From Halobacillus litoralis (GTDB lineage: Bacteria; Bacillota; Bacilli; Bacillales; Halobacillaceae): a DNA stretch of 64,000 bases. Positions 1-7,696 of this stretch are shown here, piece by piece (within the stretch, counting starts at the first letter, position 1; each line of letters opens with the position of its first letter). Location of the stretch: assembly GCF_009856445.1 (NCBI RefSeq), contig NZ_WMFA01000003.1:232302-296301 (forward strand), read 5' to 3'. Position numbers and translations under genes: made by a program. The notes beneath the pieces were generated by a model that was not told where the DNA came from, searched no databases, and saw only the letters and a list, made by a program, of their open reading frames with translations.

Positions 1-94
1 TTCCACACAAAAACTACATGCCCGTGGCCCGATGGGGCTTCCTGCACTGACGACAGTGAAGTTCTTGATGAAGGGTACCGGCCAAATTAGGTAA
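1..94 (+). CDS. proA: Glutamate-5-semialdehyde dehydrogenase, C-terminal end only
   Basis: Only the last 30 codons lie in the window. Reading from base 2, the frame gives [20 protein letters not shown] and ends GTGQIR before TAA at 92-94. The [13 protein letters not shown] segment and the G.GQIR end are typical of the C terminus of ProA (gamma-glutamyl phosphate reductase), which makes glutamate-5-semialdehyde in proline synthesis. Proline is a common compatible solute in halophilic Bacillaceae. A hairpin terminator follows at 109-140, so this is the end of its transcript. The identification rests on a short stretch recognised from memory of the family. Confidence 0.8.
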   Translation, partial: STQKLHARGPMGLPALTTVKFLMKGTGQIR

Positions 95-108
95 GATGTT
101 TAGCGGAA

Positions 109-140
109 GGGAGACTCTCAGGAGTTTCCCTTCTTTTTTT
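109..140 (+). terminator. Intrinsic terminator after proA
   Basis: A stem of GAAGGGAGACTC paired with GAGTTTCCCTTC around a short TCAG loop is followed by seven T residues. It lies 15 bases after the proA stop. Confidence 0.85.
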
Positions 141-157
141 GTGCTGAGGACGGGAGG

Positions 158-274
158 AAAGTGCCCTAACGTGGGTCGAAAGTGACTTAACGCGATCGCA
201 AAGTGACCTAACTGAATTTAAAGTGACCTAACTAGTAACGAAAGTGACTTAACGACTCTTGAAAGTTACCTAAT
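158..274. repeat. Six 13-bp direct repeats spaced 20-21 bp
   Basis: Copies of AAAGTGACYTAAC start at 158, 179, 200, 220, 241 and 262. The first (AAAGTGCCCTAAC) and last (AAAGTTACCTAAT) are degenerate. The 7-8 bp between copies differ every time. The period is close to two helical turns, which would put all copies on one DNA face. The array lies between the proA terminator and the 3' end of the NERD gene, and the last copy covers that gene's stop codon. Its function is unknown. It could be a protein-binding array or a minisatellite. Confidence 0.85.
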
Positions 275-1219
275 TAAATCTATCGTATATATTCTTGCTT
301 TGGAGTGGCGGTTGTTGTGGGAGCAACATTGGTTTAAGAGAGTGCGCGCAACCTTAACGGAACAGATCCCCGCAGAAGCACGGAATTCTGCATTTGTAAT
401 CGTGTCTCCAATCAGTAATTGATGATCTCTTAACAAATGTAAATGCGCATCCTTAGATTTCGTTCCACACTGTCCACAAAGCCAATGATCGCGGCGGCGG
501 ATCATACCCAGTATGCGGCAAGAGGGACACGGCGCTCCCCTATTAAGCTCATCTTTTGAAATGCCATATTGTTTCATGACATTCAAATCATAGGGGATAT
601 ATTCTGCTTTAGTCCGTGATGAGAATTCATTCAAGTGATCGTCCGTCCACACATTTTCTCCTTTAAAACTTTCTATGAATGTTGTTAGGTGAGTCGGTAG
701 TTGTTTCACGAAGATGACTCTTTTTCTTTTACTAAGGTCTTCTCCTTGAAAGGTAAGGGAGGCATTGGAGTTTGCGATGACTATGAAAGAGTAGATAGGG
801 ATGGAGGGGAAGCCGGACCTCTTGATCCAGCGGTTCAACTGAAATTTCTGTAGTTCTACCTGTATAAAGGGATCTTGAAATATTTCACTTTTTCCTTCTA
901 TTGTTCTTATGAGTTTCTGTTGGTCAAGATCGAAATGGAGTCCCCCTTTGTAGTTTTTTACTTCTAAAATAACCAAGCATTTCTTGGAAATAAGCAGAGT
1001 GTCTATCTGTAAAGGTTGGATCCCATCGTGAAGCCTGACATCCTGCAGACATCTCCTTGGCAAGTACTCCATGTAGTGATCAGCAGTTGTTTCACCAAAA
1101 TGCCCGGCAGACAAGCGGCCGTGACGGTTTGCTATTTCTTCTCTGAGAGGATGATGGGTGGAAATTCGATTAAGAAGAGATTCAAGCTTTAAAAGTTCTA
1201 GTGATTTTTCTCGAGGCAT
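266..1219 (-). CDS. NERD-domain protein with C-terminal zinc ribbon
   Basis: This 317-residue protein has a nuclease-related (NERD) domain over about residues 35-150. Visible parts are FGETTA near 41, QIDTLLIS near 71 and VILEVKNYKGG near 83-93, which matches the QxD...E-V-K core of the family. A second half ends in a probable zinc ribbon, CPSC followed by CGQC at about residues 230-250. NERD proteins are predicted nucleic-acid enzymes of mostly unknown role. The ATG at 1219 is preferred over the TTG at 1225 because AAAAGGAG lies seven bases upstream of the ATG, whereas the TTG almost touches it. The gene stands alone, convergent with proA, and its 3' end runs into the 21-bp-period repeat array. 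Confidence 0.75.
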   Translation of the reverse strand: MPREKSLELLKLESLLNRISTHHPLREEIANRHGRLSAGHFGETTADHYMEYLPRRCLQDVRLHDGIQPLQIDTLLISKKCLVILEVKNYKGGLHFDLDQQKLIRTIEGKSEIFQDPFIQVELQKFQLNRWIKRSGFPSIPIYSFIVIANSNASLTFQGEDLSKRKRVIFVKQLPTHLTTFIESFKGENVWTDDHLNEFSSRTKAEYIPYDLNVMKQYGISKDELNRGAPCPSCRILGMIRRRDHWLCGQCGTKSKDAHLHLLRDHQLLIGDTITNAEFRASAGICSVKVARTLLNQCCSHNNRHSKARIYTIDLIR

Positions 1220-1290
1220 ATTCAAACTCCTTTTACAAAAAATTCATTCTATTATATGATGATGTAATCTTTATCTTTAGGAGGGGTAGG

Positions 1291-2088
1291 ATGAGACAGA
1301 GAGAAGCAGTAGATACGATAACGAAAAGTTTGCAGAAAGATAATCTTGTGAAGGCTGTTTTTCTAAAGGGTTCGATGGGCCGAGAAGAGGAAGATGAGCA
1401 CTCAGATGTGGATTTGTATGTGCTGGTTGACGAGGCCGACAAAGAAGCATTTTTGAATAATAGAAAAAAGCACCTTCAAAGCTATCAGCCTATCATTTTC
1501 TATGATGATATTTTTATTATCGCTCCTCAAATTATTGTTGTATATGAAAATCTCCTGCACGTCGACCTTTTTACAGTTACTGAGGAAACGCTCGTACATA
1601 AAGATTTTTTCCGTGTTCTCTATGATCCGGAACAACGTATGGAAAAGCATACATCTCATCAGAATCTCTATTTATCTGAAAAGGATTTTTTATATGCGGT
1701 CGATGACATTGCTTTCTTCTTCCTGCAATACAAGAAAGCGGCTGATCGTGGGAATGACATTTGGGCTGTAAAGGTAGCTAACGATATAGGTGTGAATGTG
1801 GGGAAGCTTCTTTTACAAAAATACGCACCGGATCGAGCGCAGCTTGGCTTGAAGACTGTCCCATATGCACTTCCATCTGCTCACGTTCAGGAAATGGAGA
1901 ACGTTTATCGCTCGGTTTCATTAGAGGAACATGATAAGGCTGTAGGCCAAATGGCTGTTATGATGGAAAAACATTTGGAGTGGCTCGAGGAGTGTCTGGG
2001 ATATGAAACCTATACCCTTCCTTTTTTAAAGAGAATGATTGAAGTAATAAAAAATAGAACTCCCTTGGCAGGGAGCTCTGGTGATTAA
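1291..2088 (+). CDS. Nucleotidyltransferase-domain protein
   Basis: This 265-residue protein has a polymerase-beta-type nucleotidyltransferase domain at its N terminus. GSMGREEEDEHSDVDLYV (residues 27-44) shows the GS motif followed by the two metal-binding aspartates in D-V-D. The remainder is helical, as in aminoglycoside or lincosamide nucleotidyltransferase-like proteins, but the substrate cannot be named. The start at 1291 is chosen because GGAGGGG lies just upstream and it avoids overlap with the divergent NERD gene. The stop overlaps the end of the convergent RsbR-like gene by four bases. Confidence 0.7.
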   Translation: MRQREAVDTITKSLQKDNLVKAVFLKGSMGREEEDEHSDVDLYVLVDEADKEAFLNNRKKHLQSYQPIIFYDDIFIIAPQIIVVYENLLHVDLFTVTEETLVHKDFFRVLYDPEQRMEKHTSHQNLYLSEKDFLYAVDDIAFFFLQYKKAADRGNDIWAVKVANDIGVNVGKLLLQKYAPDRAQLGLKTVPYALPSAHVQEMENVYRSVSLEEHDKAVGQMAVMMEKHLEWLEECLGYETYTLPFLKRMIEVIKNRTPLAGSSGD

Positions 2089-2921
2089 AAGGATTGACCG
2101 GCCATCGCTTGGGAAAGCGTCGCGGTAGTTGTGACATTTTTGAAATCGACACCGAGCTGCACAGCTGTTTGAGCAATTTCCGGTCGAATACCGACAACGG
2201 TCGATGAAACACCGATCAATTGTAAACTATCAATCAATTGAAAAATCTGCTGAGCCACCATGGTGTCGACGAGATAAACACCTGATAGATCGATATAGAG
2301 AACATCGATGTTCTCTTCTGTACAATTTTTCAAGGTGTTCTCCTGAATCGATGTAGCACGTTCGGTATCGATATTACCGACCAGCGGGAGAAGGGCACGG
2401 TCGTTTGATAATTGTATAAGAGGTGAACTTAATTCGTTGATCACCGTGCGTTGGTGATCAATCTTTTTATTCAGCTGGTTGGACTTTTCTTCTGACACCT
2501 TGAACATGATTTCATCAAAGACTTCAATTAACAAACGTTTCCATTCATTTTCCAGATCTCGGGAAACAGGGGTTTCATGCTGGAGGATAAACTCTTCCAG
2601 AAAATCCAGATATTGTTCACGAACACGCATGAATTCCCGGATGATTTCATGTGTTGGTGTATTTAAATGGTTGGGGTCTCTGCCAATTTCAATAATCCAC
2701 CCATTGATTTGGCTGAAGAATTCATCGCGGTCAAGGATAAAAAGCTGACGCATATATTTATGAAATTCATAATTTTGTGCTTTTAGATTTTTGACGGTTT
2801 CCGAATCTTTGGATGCATATACTCCTGACACATCATGTTGATTTAATGAATTGTACCATTCTTCTGTTAAAACTTTCGCTTTATGGAGAAGAAAGTCGTG
2901 TAAAGCTTGGTTCGTTTCCAT
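2085..2921 (-). CDS. RsbR-family stressosome protein with STAS domain
   Basis: This 278-residue protein has the usual RsbR-paralogue length. An N-terminal helical region of about 150 residues (variable sensor, globin-like in RsbR) is followed by a linker and a C-terminal STAS domain from about residue 160. The STAS part contains VLYIDLSGVYLVDTMVAQQI and a C-terminal TTTATLSQAMA segment. RsbR paralogues build the stressosome, which releases the RsbT kinase to switch on sigma-B. No rsbS or rsbT is adjacent, so this is a stand-alone paralogue of the RsbRB/RD kind. The start at 2921 follows AGAGAGGAG. An upstream in-frame start at 3056 would add 45 residues atypical of the family. Confidence 0.8.
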   Translation of the reverse strand: METNQALHDFLLHKAKVLTEEWYNSLNQHDVSGVYASKDSETVKNLKAQNYEFHKYMRQLFILDRDEFFSQINGWIIEIGRDPNHLNTPTHEIIREFMRVREQYLDFLEEFILQHETPVSRDLENEWKRLLIEVFDEIMFKVSEEKSNQLNKKIDHQRTVINELSSPLIQLSNDRALLPLVGNIDTERATSIQENTLKNCTEENIDVLYIDLSGVYLVDTMVAQQIFQLIDSLQLIGVSSTVVGIRPEIAQTAVQLGVDFKNVTTTATLSQAMAGQSF

Positions 2922-3073
2922 TCGCAAGCTCCTCTCTATAAAATGAGCCTCTATAGGTGTGAATGTGAGAGGATCATCCTTTATCTTCATTATAAATGGA
3001 AGAACTAATCTTTCCAATAGGATTGACTTAAGGTTATTAAAAAAGGGAATATCCAAACAAGGAGGTGTTTCAC

Positions 3074-3535
3074 ATGGCTCTTAGAGAAGTGTTATTGGAA
3101 CAGTTGAGATCTGTTCATGATGAAAACAGCTGGTTTGTCTGTTTTAATTATGCCGTAAGAGAATTGGAAGAACCACAAGCGGTGGAGAAACTGCATGACC
3201 AGCACCATTCTATTGCTGAAATTGTGCATCATCTTTATTTTTACAATGAACGTTACTTAAGTCGATTCCGCGGAGAGGAGGTCGCTGAACGCCCGCGCCA
3301 CTATGATACGTTTCAAAATCACGGACAAGTGCAGTGGCATACAAGAGTGGCTGACTTCCAACTGGTCATGACGATGTTTAAACAAGAGGTTCTATCATGT
3401 AGTCAAGAAAAACTTGAAATGTGGGCAGAGACCCTGTCGAATTTATTCATGCACAATGCTTACCATATTGGACAGATTGTAACCATTCGAAAGCGAAACG
3501 GATGGTGGGGGATGAATCCAGTGGTGAAAGGTTAA
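3074..3535 (+). CDS. DinB-like metal-binding four-helix protein
   Basis: This 153-residue protein has the features of the DinB/YfiT superfamily. A histidine pair in AEIVHHLYFYNERY (H52, H53) and a late HNAYHIGQI motif (H127, H131) would form the three-histidine metal site. Family members include thiol-dependent S-transferases and many DNA-damage-associated proteins of unknown activity. The start is the ATG at 3074, behind AAGGAGGTG. A GTG at 3065 overlaps the ribosome binding site and is unlikely. The next gene begins five bases after its stop, so the two are probably co-transcribed. Confidence 0.7.
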   Translation: MALREVLLEQLRSVHDENSWFVCFNYAVRELEEPQAVEKLHDQHHSIAEIVHHLYFYNERYLSRFRGEEVAERPRHYDTFQNHGQVQWHTRVADFQLVMTMFKQEVLSCSQEKLEMWAETLSNLFMHNAYHIGQIVTIRKRNGWWGMNPVVKG

Positions 3536-3539
3536 TCAT

Positions 3540-4019
3540 ATGAAAAAATACAGCATGGTTGTCGCACTATTAATATTCATTCTGAGTGTGAGTTACTTTA
3601 GTAATGGAAATGATAAGCAGGAAGCGCTCAACAAAGATGCAATCCAGGAAATTACTTTAGAAGTAAAAGGAGAGTCGTATTCTTTAAAGGGTAAAGTTGT
3701 TTGCCTACACGAGAAAAATTGTTCTGTTTCTGAAGAGCAGCGGTCCATTTCTCAATTGGAGAAAGAACTGAAGATAAAAGATTATGAGTTGCAAAGGTCC
3801 ACAGAAATAACATTGAGTTTCTCTACAAGAGACCCAGATATGATCTTCTACGATAAAATGGATACCAACTCCGTTACTACCACCTCTGTAGAGGGTACCA
3901 GTTTTGAAGTCTATGGATTGGATGATTCAGAAAAGGTTTACCGTATCGGGGTCCAGTGGGAGGACACAGATGGAGAAGTTACGCGCGCTTATTATCCGAT
4001 CCGTGTATCTATTATGTAA
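3540..4019 (+). CDS. Secreted or membrane-anchored protein of unknown function
   Basis: This 159-residue protein starts with MKKYS and a hydrophobic segment to about residue 20, consistent with a signal peptide or single membrane anchor. No lipobox cysteine is present. The rest is hydrophilic and beta-rich in appearance. It contains two cysteines about seven residues apart (VVCLHEKNCSV) that could form a disulfide outside the cell. No family is recognised. It follows the DinB-like gene by four bases and ends in a bidirectional terminator. Confidence 0.6.
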   Translation: MKKYSMVVALLIFILSVSYFSNGNDKQEALNKDAIQEITLEVKGESYSLKGKVVCLHEKNCSVSEEQRSISQLEKELKIKDYELQRSTEITLSFSTRDPDMIFYDKMDTNSVTTTSVEGTSFEVYGLDDSEKVYRIGVQWEDTDGEVTRAYYPIRVSIM

Positions 4020-4056
4020 AAAAACGTGCAGGAACAAGGTTCCATGCACGTTTTTT
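4018..4056. terminator. Bidirectional terminator between the secreted protein gene and the coat gene
   Basis: ACGTGCA-GGAAC paired with GTTCC-A-TGCACGT, flanked by A-runs and T-runs on both sides, serves both convergent genes. Confidence 0.85.
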
Positions 4057-4058
4057 AA

Positions 4059-4619
4059 TTAATCTTCGAATTGAGACATAGCGTCGTCCATTTCCTGGCG
4101 TGTCGCCATCAATGGAGTAGTAGGCTCTAGACATGTGATGCTGCAGAAGCAATCAAGGTCTACAGTAATGCAGACTCCTGTCGCACGAAGATTACGGATA
4201 GAGTTTCCTGGGAAATAGTCACACACATGTTTTCCGTTACAGGATCTCTCTGGTTGTGATCCTCCCATTGTCACAGGGATCAAAAGCTCCAGCTTCACGC
4301 ATTTTCCATCATTCGTGAATTTTTTAGCTCTGAAAATTGGAGAGCTTAGGCAATCAAGAAATGTGTTTTCAGACATTCCCAGTTGCTTGCGAATGACACC
4401 ACTTCCGACGAATGGCTTGCAGTCTTTGCAGTACAAAATGAATGGAACAGTAGTGTTACGTGGAGTTTCATCAGCAGGTGAAAGCAAATCACGGATGGAA
4501 CGCTCACAGCTGACATCACAACACCCATTATCCATCAAAGCAGCCACTTCATCTTGAGCTTTGATGATTTCTTTGATCACATCGCGAACGCAGCTGTTAT
4601 CTTTTCCTTTACAACTCAT
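4059..4619 (-). CDS. Spore coat protein of the CotY/CotZ family
   Basis: This 186-residue protein contains about 15 cysteines, including MSCKGKDNSC at the start, GCCDVSC near 32-38, CKDC near 63-66 and CFCSITC near the end. This spacing is that of CotY/CotZ, cysteine-rich proteins that assemble into the outermost coat or crust of Bacillus spores. AAGGAG lies upstream of the ATG at 4619. A weak sigma-K-like promoter may lie further upstream: a -10 resembling CATAGAATG at 4657-4649, with AC about 14 bases before it. That promoter is uncertain. The gene is single and shows that the host sporulates. Confidence 0.85.
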   Translation of the reverse strand: MSCKGKDNSCVRDVIKEIIKAQDEVAALMDNGCCDVSCERSIRDLLSPADETPRNTTVPFILYCKDCKPFVGSGVIRKQLGMSENTFLDCLSSPIFRAKKFTNDGKCVKLELLIPVTMGGSQPERSCNGKHVCDYFPGNSIRNLRATGVCITVDLDCFCSITCLEPTTPLMATRQEMDDAMSQFED

Positions 4620-4683
4620 TAAAACATCTCCTTCTTTGTTTTTCTATACATTCTATGGCTATTCATAGAGAGTGCTTGTATAG

Positions 4684-4865
4684 TTGCCTATTATTCTAAG
4701 AATCTTCATAGTTTGTAAAAATACTAGGTAAATGCCAAGGCAATGAGAGGACACAGGCATACTTTATAGTACTGAGAGTTCACGAAAGCTCGAGGTACAT
4801 GGTTTACCACGCCATGGAAAATTTCCCTACGGTCTGATGCCAGCGTACACTGGCATCTTTTTTTA
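4684..4865 (+). ncRNA. Possible small RNA with its own terminator
   Basis: The divergent space between the coat gene and palindromic element A holds no open frame. It does contain a possible promoter (TTGCCT at 4684, 17-base spacer, CATAGT), then paired segments (GTACTGAG...CTCGAGGTAC and CATGG...CCATG), and a clear terminator GATGCCAG...CTGGCATC with seven T residues at 4836-4865. The terminator has no gene in front of it on this strand. No known riboswitch class is recognised. The promoter part is weak. Confidence 0.35.
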
Positions 4866-4871
4866 TTTCTC

Positions 4872-5549
4872 CTTATTAAAGTAAATGGCAGGATTCTTGA
4901 AGACTCAGTTCCAGACTTTTCGGGGGTCGTTTGCTTAGCTTAGCGTTAGGGGTGGCTGGGAAGCTACTCATCTAGCTCCATCGCCCAGACACTCGCGTCA
5001 TAAGCAGCACAGCAAAGGAATGAAAGGGCACATTCCTTTGCTGTGCTGCTTATGCCAGTCGTGTCTACCAGGTCGATTCCGCATTTGAACACTTTCCTGT
5101 GGGGGAGTGCCGAGCTTCCTCGAGCTACGCCCTGCGGGATCTCGCCGATCTCCTTTCTCCCACGGGAGTCTCGCAGCTTCCCAACCACCCCATACGATTA
5201 AAGTGATAAACGACTCCCTTTGCCGAGTGTGAGTGTTTTTCACAAATCCTGAATCTATAGTGATAAAGAGCTCTATAACAGGCTTAATCATTGAGAATAG
5301 CGGTGGTTAATCCACATTGCTTCACTTTCTTTAGGAGTAAAAGCTTCCTTTTCCGGAAGTGGTTTCGAGATACTTATATGGCAAAGGGGCGGAGGGGGAT
5401 GGCGAGACTCCTGCGGGAAAAAATGCAGGATGAGACCCCACAGGACGCTCACCGCGCTCCCGCGGAAAGCGAGTCATCCTCCGTAGCCCCAACACACCGC
5501 ACAAACATCTCGAAACTGAGTCTTCAAGAATAGGGAGCTTTCCTGGAAG
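4872..5549 (+). repeat. Palindromic element A (gamma with nested insert + alpha)
   Basis: The element starts TTATTAAAGTAAATGGCAGG and ends GGGAGCTTTCCTGGAAG. The inner inverted repeats GAAGACTCAGTTCCAGA (4899) and TCTCGAAACTGAGTCTTC (5508-5525) bound it. The left half is a gamma module interrupted at about 4970-5091 by a 122-bp hairpin insert. The right half, 5386-5490, is an alpha module that has lost about 13 bases of its central hairpin. The element fills the space between the coat gene and the acyl-CoA operon. Open frames in it are by-products of the palindrome. Confidence 0.9.
4970..5091 (+). repeat. Hairpin element nested in element A
   Basis: Compared with the uninterrupted copy at 17161-17732, about 122 bp is inserted between CTACTC and CTTTCCTG. 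The insert is itself a long dyad: GACACTCGCGTCATAAGCAG and the following CACAGCAAAGGAATG pair with CATTCCTTTGCTGTG and CTGCTTATGCCAGTCGTGTC. The same insert occurs at the same point in element D. Confidence 0.85.
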
Positions 5550-5567
5550 AGGGAGGATTCGATCTTA

Positions 5568-5585
5568 AATATGAATAATCATTCA
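5568..5585. promoter_or_regulatory. FadR-like operator upstream of the acyl-CoA operon
   Basis: AATATGAATAATCATTCA matches the right half of the Bacillus FadR box (TGAATGANTANTCATTCA) perfectly, and the left half in four of seven bases. It lies just upstream of the -35 element at 5590. FadR is a TetR-family repressor of fatty-acid degradation that is released by long-chain acyl-CoA. No FadR protein is proven here. Confidence 0.45.
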
Positions 5586-5589
5586 CTTT

Positions 5590-5619
5590 TTGTTGAATTT
5601 TCAGAATAGTAGGTATAAA
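5590..5619 (+). promoter_or_regulatory. Sigma-A promoter of the acyl-CoA operon
   Basis: TTGTTG at 5590-5595 and TATAAA at 5614-5619 are separated by 18 bases. Transcription would start near 5626, inside the 20-bp palindrome at 5627-5646. Confidence 0.55.
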
Positions 5620-5626
5620 ATGGATG

Positions 5627-5646
5627 CATACTAACCGTTTGGTATG
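5627..5646. promoter_or_regulatory. Palindromic TetR-type operator at the transcription start
   Basis: CATACTAACCGTTTGGTATG is an imperfect palindrome, with eight of ten positions symmetrical, placed exactly at the predicted start of the operon. Its form resembles operators of TetR-family repressors. The natural candidate partner is the TetR-family gene inside the operon (7697-8275). Confidence 0.6.
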
Positions 5647-5671
5647 TTTTTGCGAAGGAGGAGGAAAAAGG

Positions 5672-6883
5672 GTGAACTTTGATTATTCCGATAAGGTTAA
5701 AGGCTACCTTGAAAAGCTGGGACGGTTTATGGATGAATACATTTATCCGAATGAGTCGGTGTATGAGAACCAATTAAATGCACAAGATGATCGCTTTTCG
5801 GAAGTTCCTCCTATTATGGAAGAGCTGAAATTGAAGGCGAAAGAGGAAGGTCTTTGGAATTTGTTTTTACCTGACGATACATATGGGGCGGGTCTCTCAA
5901 ACCTTGAATATGCTCCGCTCTGTGAGATGATGGGACGTTCGCTCATCGGCCCAGAAGTTTTCAATTGCAATGCACCAGATACAGGAAATATGGAGGTGCT
6001 TGCGCGCTATGGAAGTGAAGCTCAAAAAAACGAATGGCTGAAACCTCTATTGAAAGGGGAGATCAGGTCCTGCTTTTCTATGACTGAGCCGGATGTAGCT
6101 TCTTCTGATGCGACAAATATTAAGTCTATCATTACGCAGGACGGGGACGATTATATCATCAATGGTCGGAAATGGTGGTCTTCGGGCGCGGGGGATCCAA
6201 GGTGTAAAATAGCCATTTTTATGGGGAAGACGGATCCAAATGCGAAGCGTCATGAACAACAGTCGATGATTCTTGTCCCTTTGGATACAGAAGGGGTTCA
6301 CATAAAACGTATGTTGCCTGTGTTTGGGTATGACCATGCTCCTCATGGCCATGCAGAAATTGATTTTAACAATGTCCGTGTACCGAAGGAAAACATAATT
6401 TGGGGAGAAGGGAAGGGGTTCGCCATCGCTCAAGGGCGCCTTGGACCTGGAAGAATCCACCACTGCATGCGGTTAATCGGAGCGGCAGAACGAGCACTTG
6501 AAGATTTATGTAAGCGTGTTCAAAAAAGAGAAGCCTTTCATCGTCCATTGGCCGACCAAGGGGTGGTGAGGGAGTGGATCGCAGACTCCCGGATTGAACT
6601 TGAACAGGCACGTCTGCTTACTTTGAAGGCTGCTTATATGATGGACACTGTTGGTAACAAAGAAGCGAAAACTGAAATCGCCATGATTAAGGTGGTCGCC
6701 CCGAATATGGCATTAAAAGTGATTGATCGGGCGATTCAAGCTCATGGAGGGGCAGGGGTCAGTGATGATTTTACATTGGCAGCCCAATGGGCAAATTCAC
6801 GGACATTGAGGTTGGCTGACGGTCCGGATGAGGTCCATAGGAGACAAATCGCTAAACTTGAATTATCTAAATATGAGGAGTGA
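5672..6883 (+). CDS. Acyl-CoA dehydrogenase of the ACAD10/11-LvaC type
   Basis: This 403-residue cytoplasmic flavoenzyme has the full acyl-CoA dehydrogenase layout. Visible segments are [16 protein letters not shown] (about 135-150), [17 protein letters not shown] (about 165-185), [13 protein letters not shown] and [16 protein letters not shown]. The C-terminal part contains [13 protein letters not shown] and DGPDEVHR. This subtype resembles the dehydrogenase half of ACAD10/ACAD11 and Pseudomonas LvaC, which turn 4-phosphoacyl-CoA into enoyl-CoA, as well as medium-chain dehydrogenases. The GTG at 5672 is chosen because AAGGAGGAGG precedes it. It is the first gene of the operon and the stop is four bases before the next ATG. 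Substrate assignment is an inference from the neighbouring kinase. Confidence 0.85.
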   Translation: MNFDYSDKVKGYLEKLGRFMDEYIYPNESVYENQLNAQDDRFSEVPPIMEELKLKAKEEGLWNLFLPDDTYGAGLSNLEYAPLCEMMGRSLIGPEVFNCNAPDTGNMEVLARYGSEAQKNEWLKPLLKGEIRSCFSMTEPDVASSDATNIKSIITQDGDDYIINGRKWWSSGAGDPRCKIAIFMGKTDPNAKRHEQQSMILVPLDTEGVHIKRMLPVFGYDHAPHGHAEIDFNNVRVPKENIIWGEGKGFAIAQGRLGPGRIHHCMRLIGAAERALEDLCKRVQKREAFHRPLADQGVVREWIADSRIELEQARLLTLKAAYMMDTVGNKEAKTEIAMIKVVAPNMALKVIDRAIQAHGGAGVSDDFTLAAQWANSRTLRLADGPDEVHRRQIAKLELSKYEE

Positions 6884-6887
6884 GACC

Positions 6888-7667
6888 ATGCATGTTAAAG
6901 ATCTTTTTGATTTGAAAGGTAAAACCGCCCTGGTTACGGGAGGTGGTCGCGGCCTCGGTGAGCAAATTGCTGAAGGTCTCGCAGAAGCTGGGGCAAATAT
7001 AATTGTTTGCTCCCGTAAACAAGAGGCATGTGAACAAACAGCCCTCAGGTTGGAAAGTGAATGTGGTGTCGAGACTCTTGCCCTCGGATGTGATGTCACA
7101 AACCCTGATGATATTGATCGTGTAGTGGATGAAGCGGTAGCCAAATTCGGATCGATTGATATTCTTGTTAACAATAGTGGGGCTACGTGGGGTGCCCCGA
7201 CACTTGAGATGCCCTTGGAAGCCTTCCAAAAGGTGATGAATGTTAATGTAACTGGAACTTTCCTTATGTCCCAAAAGGTTGGCGAGCACATGGTTAAGCA
7301 GAAATCCGGAAAAATCATCAATATCGCTTCTGTTGCTGGCCTTGGTGGAGCGGATCCAAGGTTTATGGAGACCGTCGGTTACAATGCCAGTAAAGGGGCG
7401 GTCATCACATTTACGAAGGATCTTGCGGTGAAGTGGGGAGCGCATAACATTCAAGTGAACGCCCTTGCTCCCGGCTTCTTCCCGACGAAAATGTCGCAAG
7501 GTGTGCTTGAGCACGGAGGAGATTTCATTCTCGATCGAACGCCGCTTGGGCGCTTCGGTTCGGAGGAGGACTTGAAGGGAGCGGCTCTATTTCTGGCGTG
7601 TCGGGCCTCGGATTATGTGACCGGAGACGTTCTCGTTGTCGACGGTGGCATGCACGCTTCCTGTTGA
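6888..7667 (+). CDS. Short-chain dehydrogenase/reductase
   Basis: This 259-residue classical SDR carries the nucleotide-binding TGGGRGLG (17-24), the NNSG motif near 95, catalytic S148 and the YNASK motif (Y165, K169). The C-terminal segment has YVTGDVLVVDGGM. SDRs of this kind reduce or oxidise hydroxyacyl substrates. In the levulinate pathway LvaD reduces a 4-oxoacyl-CoA to a 4-hydroxyacyl-CoA, a role that would fit this operon but is not shown. The ATG at 6888 follows GAGGAG, only four bases after the preceding stop. Its TGA overlaps an alternative ATG of the TetR gene. Confidence 0.85.
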   Translation: MHVKDLFDLKGKTALVTGGGRGLGEQIAEGLAEAGANIIVCSRKQEACEQTALRLESECGVETLALGCDVTNPDDIDRVVDEAVAKFGSIDILVNNSGATWGAPTLEMPLEAFQKVMNVNVTGTFLMSQKVGEHMVKQKSGKIINIASVAGLGGADPRFMETVGYNASKGAVITFTKDLAVKWGAHNIQVNALAPGFFPTKMSQGVLEHGGDFILDRTPLGRFGSEEDLKGAALFLACRASDYVTGDVLVVDGGMHASC

Positions 7668-7696
7668 TGGATTTTGTTGAGTTAGGACGGGTAGAC

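Noticed and set aside
1..90. Reading frame 1 at the window start, ending TAG at 88-90
   Set aside because: Frame 2 gives a recognisable ProA C terminus ending at 94; frame 1 does not match a known protein.
158..274. CRISPR-like array
   Set aside because: Repeats of 13 bp and spacers of 7-8 bp are far too short, and there are no cas genes.
5291..5533. Open frames inside the palindromic elements (also 17173-17460, 22927-23346, 31286-31858, 39798-39986, 40123-40326, 52924-53112 and 53278-53512)
   Set aside because: They read the repeated palindrome (products such as TPQDA...HRAPAESE), occur on both strands, have no ribosome binding site and do not stay open between copies.
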